Part shown: piece by piece, positions 8,800 through 15,095 of the stretch
Layout: each line of letters starts with the position of its first letter
Numbering within the stretch: the first letter of the stretch is position 1
Origin: an uncultured Ruminococcus sp.
Lineage (GTDB): Bacteria; Bacillota; Clostridia; Lachnospirales; Lachnospiraceae
Direction: 5' to 3'
Length of the DNA stretch: 64,000 nucleotides
NCBI GenBank assembly: GCA_900066355.1
Contig: FMEL01000001.1
Coordinates: 120,852 to 184,851, forward strand
Made by a program: the position numbers and the translations under genes
The notes under the pieces: generated by a model
Database searches by the model: none
Told to the model about the DNA's origin: nothing
What the model saw: only the letters and a program-made list of their open reading frames with translations

Positions 8800-9583
8800 T
8801 CCAAACCTTTTGTGCAGCCGCGTTCATTGCATCCAGAAATCCATCATCTGTGGTATTCTCCTCAACGTTATCCTGTTTCAGCATTGCAAATTCAAGCTGC
8901 ATAGTTGCAAGCTCAAGTTTCGCATCATCATATCCAAACTTGTGAAGTGTCTCAATTGCTTTCTGCTTTCTCGCCTGGACTCTGGTCAGCGCATCTTCAA
9001 TGGACTGAATCTGTCCAAGAATTCCTTCGTACTTCTTCAGTTCAGTAGGCTTGCCTTTTTCTATACCGGAACTAAATTCTGTTACGGACATTCCCGAAGG
9101 AACATGTTCTCCATCAGAACCAGCTCCAAGTTTCTGTTCTTCCATCTGTCGCAGCTGATCAACGCGCTTCAACATCCGTCTTTCACGTACTGTCAGAAGT
9201 TGTATCTCCTGCAGGAGTAGCTGTTCCTTATCCGGCTGTACTGTCTGAATCAGCTTCTGTTCATCTACATCCAAGGTATCAAAAAAGAGAGCTTCAAACT
9301 CTCCTGTCTTAACTGCGTTCTTATTTCCCGGTGGCCCGTTGCCACCATGACCTTTTGCATTTTTGTTTCCCGGCTGACCACCTTTTCTTCTTTTGGAGCG
9401 TTCCGTATTTTTACGGAGCGTTCCATTCAATTGTGTATCCCAGGAATCCTTTGATTTCCATCCTCGAATTGTTCCAGGCGAAATATTCAGTTGACTTGCA
9501 ACCTCAACCAAATCAATCTTTCCGCCATATTTTTTATATATTTCAAAAGCTTTATTTCGGTTCGGATCTCTCGCTCTTGCCAA
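8783..9583 (-). CDS. terS: Terminase small subunit
   Basis: The 266 aa protein starts with a TTG at 9583 preceded by a GAGGTGGTG site. Residues 1-45 hold an HTH (FEIYKKYGGKIDLVEVASQLNISPGTIRGWKSKD) of the phage terminase small-subunit type, followed by a Gly/Lys/Asn-rich linker and a long helical oligomerisation region. It recognises the packaging site and recruits TerL. It is the first gene of the visible morphogenesis operon. Confidence 0.85.
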   Translation of the reverse strand: MARARDPNRNKAFEIYKKYGGKIDLVEVASQLNISPGTIRGWKSKDSWDTQLNGTLRKNTERSKRRKGGQPGNKNAKGHGGNGPPGNKNAVKTGEFEALFFDTLDVDEQKLIQTVQPDKEQLLLQEIQLLTVRERRMLKRVDQLRQMEEQKLGAGSDGEHVPSGMSVTEFSSGIEKGKPTELKKYEGILGQIQSIEDALTRVQARKQKAIETLHKFGYDDAKLELATMQLEFAMLKQDNVEENTTDDGFLDAMNAAAQKVWSDENV

Positions 9584-9762
9584 GCCTCACCACCTCTCAT
9601 TCATTTCGTTTTTGATATTTACTAAAATACAGTCCTGCCAGCGCCATACACGACAGCCGATTGCTACCGTGACGAAAGGAGGTGCTAACGCTTACATACA
9701 GTGAATCCATGCCTAAAGTATGTAAATGCTGGTGCTGTGCACGCTGTATGAAAATTGGCATA

Positions 9763-9820
9763 TAAAAAGGTGTCCGAATTGGACACCGTGTATCAGAAGA
9801 GCACCCCCTAATGGTGCTCT
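9763..9820 (-). terminator. Terminator of the TIR cassette (double hairpin)
   Basis: On the minus strand a hairpin AGAGCACC/GGTGCTCT (9798-9820) is followed by GGTGTCC-AATTC-GGACACC (9769-9787) and a TTTTT tract. The pair lies 15 nt after the stop of the 91 aa gene and separates the TIR cassette from the terminase operon. The remaining 9584-9762 shows no convincing gene or promoter. Confidence 0.75.
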
Positions 9821-9834
9821 CTATATGAATTTCA

Positions 9835-10110
9835 CTATTTTGTTTCAGAAAAAACATGTATCAAAATCCGAGAATCCAACATATAACTGCCTAAATAATT
9901 TAATTCTAAATCATCTGGGATTTTTTCGCCTGTCATATACGAATGTATCGCAATATTTTTATAGCAACACTCTTTTGCTAAAAACCATACACATGGTTTA
10001 CCGTCTGAAATTTCCAATCTTACAATATCTGTTTCACTGCTTACTGGAATACTTATTTCCTGTAAAGGTTTTATTTCTAAACATTGCTTATATACATTCA
10101 CATCTATCAC
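9835..10110 (-). CDS. DUF7352-like small protein, second gene of TIR cassette
   Basis: The 91 aa protein begins two bases after the TIR gene stop and is followed by a strong terminator, so it is the second gene of a two-gene unit. Its pattern (ISIPVSSETDIVRLEISDGKPCVWFLA..., then LELNYLGSYMLDSRILIHVF) resembles small DUF7352 phage proteins of unknown function. A partner, regulator or antitoxin role for the TIR protein is only suggested by the tight coupling. Confidence 0.65.
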   Translation of the reverse strand: MIDVNVYKQCLEIKPLQEISIPVSSETDIVRLEISDGKPCVWFLAKECCYKNIAIHSYMTGEKIPDDLELNYLGSYMLDSRILIHVFSETK

Positions 10111-10112
10111 CT

Positions 10113-10892
10113 TTATAAACTATTTACAAATCTAAACGGGATTGTTTTATATTTACCTTCGCTATACGCTCGCATAACTCCTGCAAATTGTATTTTTGTC
10201 TTTGAAGTAACTATAATTTTTACTGGGAATCCCGGTGCAGTCGCTCTTTGTACAGTTACCGCTAAAACATTAAAAGACTTCTCACCTATATGTGCTGCCG
10301 ATTTATTAAATCCATGCATTGTCATCGCTTCTCCCTCGCAATGCCATGTAATATCATTCTCTTCATTTGCAAGGATTATCCCATATCTGGATATAGGTTC
10401 CATATATGTTTCTGCATAAAATAATATTTCCGCTTCTTTTTCGCTTATTTTTACATCAGCTTTAACATTTTCGTAATTTTGAGCAGTTCCACGATATGTG
10501 TTCACGCCATTAACAACATCAATCATCTGGCGTAATACAACGTCAAATCCGTTTTGATATACATCCAAATAAAGAGTTTGTGTTAACAGTGTAGGCATTC
10601 TACTTTTATCAAGTCTTACTGGAATAAATTTTATTTTACCATTTGTTGCTTTTATTATTGCATTTTGCCATTCTAATTTCACCATATTACTTTTCAGACT
10701 ATTTTCAGACACAAAGAAAAAGAAATATTTTGCATCTGTTAATCCGCTTTCCATTTTATCAATTATTCCATCTCCTGGTTGTATTGACCAGCTATCATAA
10801 AACACATTTTCTCTGTCAAAAACCTCTGCCAGTTTATTAGCAAACGGCTCTACTATTCTTTTATCTTTTGAATTATGGCTTAAAAAAATCAT
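10113..10892 (-). CDS. TIR-domain protein
   Basis: The 259 aa protein starts at the second ATG (MIFLSHNSKDK), which has a GGGAGG site; the ATG at 10913 has none. Residues 1-120 form a TIR domain: the IFLSHNSKDKRIVEPFA strand-helix, the FYDSWSIQPGDGIIDKM BB-loop region, FFFFVSENSLKSN and a Glu (MVKLEW) in the place of the catalytic Glu of TIR NADases. Residues about 140-259 form a separate domain without a recognised family. It may be an NAD-consuming defence or lysogenic-conversion enzyme. It has its own promoter and terminator inside the prophage late region. Confidence 0.8.
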   Translation of the reverse strand: MIFLSHNSKDKRIVEPFANKLAEVFDRENVFYDSWSIQPGDGIIDKMESGLTDAKYFFFFVSENSLKSNMVKLEWQNAIIKATNGKIKFIPVRLDKSRMPTLLTQTLYLDVYQNGFDVVLRQMIDVVNGVNTYRGTAQNYENVKADVKISEKEAEILFYAETYMEPISRYGIILANEENDITWHCEGEAMTMHGFNKSAAHIGEKSFNVLAVTVQRATAPGFPVKIIVTSKTKIQFAGVMRAYSEGKYKTIPFRFVNSL

Positions 10893-10920
10893 CTTTCTTC
10901 CTCCCACATACATTTTCTTT

Positions 10921-10950
10921 TATCATAACTCTAATTATGATATTAAACAA
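10921..10950 (-). promoter_or_regulatory. Promoter and palindromic operator of the TIR cassette
   Basis: On the minus strand TTGTTT (10950-10945) and TATGAT (10927-10922) are 17 nt apart. A perfect inverted repeat TATCATAA-N6-TTATGATA (10921-10942) covers the -10 box, suggesting a repressor site. The cassette can therefore be expressed in the lysogen without the late phage promoter. Confidence 0.6.
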
Positions 10951-10979
10951 TCTACTTAAATCGATATTTTTCGACAAGT

Positions 10980-11013
10980 AGAAAACGTCCCATATTTCTA
11001 CAGGACGTTTTCT
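10980..11013 (-). terminator. Terminator after tRNA-Ile
   Basis: A perfect 11 bp stem AGAAAACGTCC/GGACGTTTTCT with a 12 nt loop lies just beyond the tRNA gene. The U-rich end is inside the stem, so it can act on both strands. It insulates the TIR promoter from transcription coming from the tRNA side. Confidence 0.65.
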
Positions 11014-11050
11014 AAAAATGTATGTAATTGGAGTTTCTCCTGAGGAGAAG

Positions 11051-11122
11051 TCGGAACAGATGGACTTGAACCACCGACACGCTGGATATAAGCCAGCTGC
11101 TCTGCCACTGAGCTATGTTCCG
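11051..11122 (-). tRNA. tRNA-Ile (anticodon UAU)
   Basis: The minus strand folds into a full cloverleaf: acceptor CGGAACA/TGTTCCG, D stem GCTC/GAGC, anticodon stem GCTGG/CCAGC with loop CTTATAT, 5 nt variable loop and a T arm with TTCAAGT. The anticodon TAT reads AUA codons. No CCA is encoded after the discriminator base. It lies between the late promoter and the TIR cassette, inside the prophage, so it is phage cargo that could help translate AUA-rich phage genes. Confidence 0.85.
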
Positions 11123-11248
11123 GTATGCTTTTCGGACCGCACAACAGTCATCAGGATAAACAATAACCTTTTCCCTCAGGGATAATTGGTACTTGTATGG
11201 GAAAGTACGTATGGAACGCATTGGTTATATCCAATTCGTTCAGGATAT

Positions 11249-11290
11249 ACTATAGCATCTTTCATCGTGACATGTGTGACATTCGTGACA
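11249..11290 (-). promoter_or_regulatory. Putative late-gene promoter with three tandem TGTCAC repeats
   Basis: Directly behind the late-regulator gene the minus strand carries TGTCAC three times at an exact 9 bp period (11290-11267), and 12 nt downstream a TATAGT -10-like box (11254-11249). No normal -35 box is present. Such an array next to an ArpU/RinA-type gene fits an activator-dependent late promoter driving the tRNA and possibly the packaging genes. Confidence 0.6.
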
Positions 11291-11294
11291 AACT

Positions 11295-11717
11295 TTAATT
11301 TTTTTTGAAAAATCTTTGAAATTCTTTCTTCAAACCTGTCTCAGTTGTCTTCCGTCCCATCCGATCTGCTACCTGCTGCCACGTCATATCCTCGAAGATC
11401 TTATACTTGATGATACGCTGCATACGGAAAGGAATTGATATCATCCACACTTCCACCTGCAGTTTCAGTTCTTCCGCTTTCTCTTTCTTCTGTTTCAGAA
11501 CTTCTTTCTTTGTCCGAAGTCTCACATCGTCTGAATAAGAGTATGTTGTTCCCTGTACCTTAAAATGCTGTGGGTTGTAAGGAAATTCCGGATTACTTCC
11601 AGATACAGTCTCATTTGCTGTGATATTCTTTTTTGATTCGAGTTTACGGATTTCTGCTTCTGCTTCTTTGATCACCTCGCATGCATCTATGTATTCTTCC
11701 AGAATTCTCTTATCCAT
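11295..11717 (-). CDS. ArpU/RinA-like late transcription regulator
   Basis: The 140 aa protein has a coiled N-terminal region and a C-terminal sigma-4-like HTH (IPFRMQRIIKYKIFEDMTW then QQVADRMGRKTTETGLKKEF). This is the pattern of phage late regulators (ArpU/RinA/DUF1492-type, sigma-70-like). It is the last gene before the late region and the tandem-repeat promoter begins only a few bases after its stop, so it likely turns on that promoter. Confidence 0.75.
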   Translation of the reverse strand: MDKRILEEYIDACEVIKEAEAEIRKLESKKNITANETVSGSNPEFPYNPQHFKVQGTTYSYSDDVRLRTKKEVLKQKKEKAEELKLQVEVWMISIPFRMQRIIKYKIFEDMTWQQVADRMGRKTTETGLKKEFQRFFKKN

Positions 11718-11766
11718 GATGTCAGCCTCCTTGTTTCTGTTTCTTTTGTCCTGCTGCCGGTTCGTT

Positions 11767-11877
11767 TTATAATCCTACCCTGCATTCTTCAAAATATGGA
11801 CAGGTCAGGCAACAGCATCTGCAGTGTTGCTTTCTGGATTGGAATATCCAGTATAATAGCTTTCTCAGTAAGATCAT
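11767..11877 (-). CDS. 36 aa Cys-rich miniprotein
   Basis: A short frame overlaps the stop of the previous gene by ATGA and would give 36 residues ending in a Cys cluster (CRCCCLTCPYFEEC). An AAGGAG site lies about 11 nt upstream. The Cys pattern echoes those of the neighbouring small proteins. Whether it is translated cannot be told from sequence alone. Confidence 0.4.
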   Translation of the reverse strand: MILLRKLLYWIFQSRKQHCRCCCLTCPYFEECRVGL

Positions 11878-12167
11878 TTTGTGGTCATCTCCTTAAATGC
11901 TTTCTCTGCATCTTCGCTTCTGCCGTAGGTGATCAGCTGTACTTTGCCATCTTTCAGATATTTGATTGTGGTGTTACTTGTCATTCTGGGATAATGGATT
12001 TCTTCCCAGTCAGCAGGATCCATGTCTTTGTATCCTGGACATCTGTTGTCAAAGATACATCCGTTGCATCCCTCTTCGCTTACTCTTTGCTTTCTACAAA
12101 ATTGGATCTGTGTATTGTATGCTGATAAAACTAACTGTGGTGTTATATCATAGCCTTTTACCATCAT
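11874..12167 (-). CDS. Small Cys-containing phage early protein
   Basis: This 97 aa protein has a central Cys motif (FCRKQRVSEEGCNGCIFDNRC, within residues 23-44) that could bind one zinc ion, and a C-terminal alpha-beta segment. It overlaps the upstream gene by 4 bp. No known family is recognised. It belongs to a run of coupled small early genes between the HNH nuclease and the late regulator. Confidence 0.65.
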   Translation of the reverse strand: MMVKGYDITPQLVLSAYNTQIQFCRKQRVSEEGCNGCIFDNRCPGYKDMDPADWEEIHYPRMTSNTTIKYLKDGKVQLITYGRSEDAEKAFKEMTTK

Positions 12168-12427
12168 TCGCCTCCTGTAATCTCATCAATGCAAGCATTC
12201 CAGCCTTCCGCAAGTAAATTCTTCTGAACCTCGTAATTGCTCACTGGTACAGTCATGTTTTTCTTCTCTGGCAATAATTTCAATGGACATGTCTGTATTA
12301 GCTCGTCTAGGGTATCTGCATTGAAATTTGTATTCTCATCCTGCAGCATGCACTCATCCGAGCCAGTAAGAAATAGACAACGCATGCAATCTTCTGGTGT
12401 ATCTATTGCCAATACTGATTTGCTCAT
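12164..12427 (-). CDS. Small Cys-containing phage early protein
   Basis: An 87 aa protein with Cys residues at about 14, 17, 26 and 47 (DCMRCLFL, DECMLQ, TCPL), possibly one metal site, followed by a helical tail. It overlaps both neighbours by 4 bp, showing translational coupling. No family is recognised and no function is offered. Confidence 0.6.
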   Translation of the reverse strand: MSKSVLAIDTPEDCMRCLFLTGSDECMLQDENTNFNADTLDELIQTCPLKLLPEKKNMTVPVSNYEVQKNLLAEGWNACIDEITGGE

Positions 12428-12618
12428 TCAGCTCCACCACCTTTTGCAATTTCTATTGTCTTCTTTGGTTCCCACAGTTCGCAATTCAAGCATCTGGCTT
12501 TGCTGGCTACCAGCTGGCCGCGGATCATGGTTGCCTGTTTGCAGGTGGGTTTTACATGTACAGCGAAGTTTCCAACTCTTTTTACGTGTTTGCAGGTGTC
12601 AAACTTTTCTTTTTCCAC
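12424..12618 (-). CDS. Small Cys-containing phage early protein
   Basis: A 64 aa protein beginning with a GTG behind an AGAGAGG site. It holds Cys at about 9, 26, 43 and 46 (DTCKHV, PTCKQ, RCLNCELWEP). The last CxxC followed by aromatic residues is like the motif in the next gene's product. Unknown function; probably a small zinc protein. Confidence 0.55.
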   Translation of the reverse strand: MEKEKFDTCKHVKRVGNFAVHVKPTCKQATMIRGQLVASKARCLNCELWEPKKTIEIAKGGGAE

Positions 12619-13084
12619 TTCTTCCTCTCTTTCCCTTTTCGTATTTCGAACAGATTTCTTCCGCTTGTCCCATGTTTCGGGTATGCCCGGCTATTTCCAG
12701 ATAATTACATTTATACGGCAAGTTCTCCCCGCGTGCCCGGTAGATACAAGTTCTGCAATCTGTGACTTTCTTCTTGCGTGGTGTTCTCGGTGTTGGCGGG
12801 ATATCCAGATTGTATTTCTTCTTCCATCTGGAAACCGTGGTGCTGATCACACCAAATGCCTGTGCTATTTCTTTTGCGGTCATTCCCTGCTGCAGGCACC
12901 GTTTCATCTTCTCTTCATCGTATTTCCCGGTATCATGGTTATAAGCCGGTTTCAGGTCGTATTGCTTTAGCAGGCGGTGGATGGTTTCAAACGATGTGTC
13001 AAGCCTGACTGCCATCTCTGTCTGTGTCATGCCCTGATCTATGCATTCCTGCATAATTTCTTTTGTGATCATATCTTTATACAT
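12599..13084 (-). CDS. Double HTH protein with C-terminal Cys knuckle
   Basis: The 161 aa protein has two helix-turn-helix units, at about residues 5-45 (GMTQTEMAVRLDTSFETIHRL) and 55-95 (GMTAKEIAQAFGVISTTVSRW), then a basic linker and a Cys-rich tail (CRTCIYRARG, CNYLEI, EICSKYEKG). Such proteins are common in Lachnospiraceae phages and probably bind DNA. The start at 13084 has a GAGGTAG site that lies in the end of the upstream membrane-peptide gene. Confidence 0.7.
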   Translation of the reverse strand: MYKDMITKEIMQECIDQGMTQTEMAVRLDTSFETIHRLLKQYDLKPAYNHDTGKYDEEKMKRCLQQGMTAKEIAQAFGVISTTVSRWKKKYNLDIPPTPRTPRKKKVTDCRTCIYRARGENLPYKCNYLEIAGHTRNMGQAEEICSKYEKGKRGRSGKRKV

Positions 13085-13087
13085 AAG

Positions 13088-13246
13088 CTACCTCAGTTCT
13101 ATTACGCATGTGATCCAGAGTGTGCACCACACGATTGTAGCCGCGATATCTTTTCGTCTTGCAGCTCCGCACGCGGCAAGGATTGCATATATAATTATCA
13201 ACAGTAAGATAATTAGTTTTAACACCTCCAATACTGTTATTATCAT
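13088..13246 (-). CDS. 52 aa small membrane protein
   Basis: A short frame encodes MIITVLEVLKLIILLLIIIYAI... followed by a polar turn with AARRKD and a second hydrophobic stretch, so two membrane helices. Its ATG overlaps the stop of the previous Cys protein and has a GGAG site 9 nt upstream. An overlapping 62 aa frame in another phase is less likely because it would place that ribosome site inside the coding start. Role unknown. Confidence 0.55.
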   Translation of the reverse strand: MIITVLEVLKLIILLLIIIYAILAACGAARRKDIAATIVWCTLWITCVIELR

Positions 13247-13410
13247 CGTATTCCGCTCCTTTCATCGTTCCGGAAGAACTGTTTCAGCATCGCATCTTTC
13301 CAGTTCTTCCTGTGGTGGTCACAGGTATCATCATCCTCTATCAGTATGCCTTTTCGGTCACAGAGGCCATCATCGTTGTCCCTGCAGGTTTTGCATGTTT
13401 TATTTTCCAT
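13243..13410 (-). CDS. 55 aa Cys-rich phage protein
   Basis: The protein starts MENKTCKTCRDNDDGLCDRKG and has a later Cys at position 30, giving a CxxC-x7-C-x12-C pattern suited to zinc binding. The start at 13410 has a GGAG site 7 nt upstream. It is coupled to the downstream membrane peptide by a 4 bp overlap. Unknown function. Confidence 0.6.
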   Translation of the reverse strand: MENKTCKTCRDNDDGLCDRKGILIEDDDTCDHHRKNWKDAMLKQFFRNDERSGIR

Positions 13411-13424
13411 TCTCTCACTCCAAT

Positions 13425-13772
13425 CTATTCTAAATAACTCTTTCCGAAGATCTCCCGGAACTGCTGCCGGGTATGATTCTTTTCGAATTGTCTCTGTGCT
13501 GTTCTTTTCAGATACAGATCAGCTTCACGGTATCTGTGTACTGCTTCTGGTCCTTCACGGTGACAGTCTGCACACAGATGTGCTTTCATGCCATATTCTT
13601 CCGATTTTGTCCGGCTGCCAGTGCCGAAGAAGATATGATGATCTTCTATCCGTTGCCTGCTGCCGCAGAGATAACAGATACCGGGCTGATCTCCGGAAAG
13701 AATGCTTTTCATGTGTTTCTTTCGTTTTTTCTTTGTTCCGGATTTCGGAAATAATAATCCTTCCTGATCCAT
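13425..13772 (-). CDS. HNH-like phage nuclease
   Basis: The 115 aa protein (start at 13772, AAAGGA site) carries CYLCG, DHHIFFGTGSR, LCADCHR and a final VHRYREADLYL segment, the layout of small HNH/Ref-type phage endonucleases with a structural zinc from two CxxC pairs. It could act in recombination or DNA processing. It follows the DUF3850-like gene in the early operon. Confidence 0.7.
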   Translation of the reverse strand: MDQEGLLFPKSGTKKKRKKHMKSILSGDQPGICYLCGSRQRIEDHHIFFGTGSRTKSEEYGMKAHLCADCHREGPEAVHRYREADLYLKRTAQRQFEKNHTRQQFREIFGKSYLE

Positions 13773-13833
13773 TGTGTTTCCTTTCTTTGGGAGAGGTATA
13801 CAGGCACCTCCCCCGGTGTGTTGTATATGGATT

Positions 13834-15078
13834 TTAGATTGCACCCGTAACTTTGATTGCTAAAACACAATACCCTTCTTCCAGTCCCGTATAATCATCC
13901 AGGATATATGTAATCTCTGTCTGTATTGTCCGGCCGGTGTGTCTGCCGTCCTTAAATTCCATCAGATCCATTTTGTCTCCGATGTGGAAGTTATCGTTTT
14001 TGCAGAACCAGAATGTCATTTTTCCGGATACGATCTCATCGTAATAGGTGAATGCCATTCTCAACTGCTTTGTCTTTTTCGGTTCATCTGACGGAAGATG
14101 TTCCATCTTTTCCTCATCTTCCTGTTCTTCCAATTTTCTTTTTGTCTCCCTGTCAAGCTTCGCCTGCTTTTCGTTATACTTCTGTTCCGCTGTTTTTTGC
14201 GCCGGCGCAATTTCTGATTTTGGCATATATTCCGGGTGGTTCTGGATATTATCCTGTCCCGGGATCTGATCATCTGTTTCGGCATCCATCACAGTATTTT
14301 CACCGCTATGGTTCTGTGTTTCTTCTTCCGGTTCAGCAAAATAATTTTCCCACGTATGTTCTCCTGCAGCCATTCCATCAAAGAGCTCCTTTGTCCTATC
14401 GGAAAACTCTTGATATGTCATTTTCACAGCCTCACCGCCAAATATCTTTACAAGTATTCCTGTTTCCAGACTGTAAAACATTAAAAATACTGTTCCTTTC
14501 CGGTAGCTCCTGCTGCCGGAAGGTGTGATCTTCTCCGCAAGTTCTTTAAGTTCCAGATCTTCCCTGTAAAATGCATTCAGGATTTCTTTGTTGTCATGCC
14601 AAAATTCAAATATCGTGGCCTGAAGTTTTTCTTCATCGGTTCTTGCATTTTTCCAATCCAGAAGATTGTCCGGGTTTGATTCATTTTCCCTGTTGAAACG
14701 TTTTAATTCCCTGATATCTTCTTTGTGCGTTTCCGGCCGGATCAGTTCGTAGTCTTCTTTCGAAATCTGGAGCATTTCCTCAAGCTGTGAACGGTTATAA
14801 TCTTTGTATTCATCTCTCAGTTCCGGAGTGTCTCCGGGAACTGAATACTTTTCGTAAACACGCATAAAACGACTTGTTCCGGATGTATTCATGCCATATT
14901 CTGCTTTTGCAAATTCAAAAATGGTATTATACCCGTCATTTTTGTAAGCTTCTGATTTATCGATGCGGCTCAGCTGCCATCCGATCCGCACAAAGCTTTT
15001 TACAATCGTTCCTAGATTGTTTTTGATGTCATTCTTGCACTGGATGTAATCATCCATGTTTAACTGTATATATTCCAT
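13834..15078 (-). CDS. Phage early protein with C-terminal DUF3850 (ASCH-like) domain
   Basis: The 414 aa protein (start at 15078 with AAGGAG) has an N-terminal part (residues about 1-110) like phage DUF3102-type proteins (NNLGTIVKSFVRIGWQLSRI...YNTIFEFAKAEYGMNTSG), a low-complexity charged middle, and a C-terminal domain resembling DUF3850/ASCH-like RNA-binding folds (NFHIGDKMDLMEFKDGRHTG...YCVLAIKV). It lies downstream of PcfJ. A role in nucleic acid handling is likely but unproven. Confidence 0.65.
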   Translation of the reverse strand: MEYIQLNMDDYIQCKNDIKNNLGTIVKSFVRIGWQLSRIDKSEAYKNDGYNTIFEFAKAEYGMNTSGTSRFMRVYEKYSVPGDTPELRDEYKDYNRSQLEEMLQISKEDYELIRPETHKEDIRELKRFNRENESNPDNLLDWKNARTDEEKLQATIFEFWHDNKEILNAFYREDLELKELAEKITPSGSRSYRKGTVFLMFYSLETGILVKIFGGEAVKMTYQEFSDRTKELFDGMAAGEHTWENYFAEPEEETQNHSGENTVMDAETDDQIPGQDNIQNHPEYMPKSEIAPAQKTAEQKYNEKQAKLDRETKRKLEEQEDEEKMEHLPSDEPKKTKQLRMAFTYYDEIVSGKMTFWFCKNDNFHIGDKMDLMEFKDGRHTGRTIQTEITYILDDYTGLEEGYCVLAIKVTGAI

Positions 15079-15095
15079 TGTGTACTCCTTTCGTA

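Noticed and set aside
9597..9857. 86 aa minus-strand open frame before the terminase genes
   Set aside because: It runs through the double terminator hairpin and into the 91 aa gene, has no ribosome site and no recognisable domain.
13077..13265. 62 aa minus-strand frame over the 52 aa membrane protein gene
   Set aside because: The ribosome site GGAG lies inside it and fits the other frame, whose product is a plausible two-helix membrane protein.
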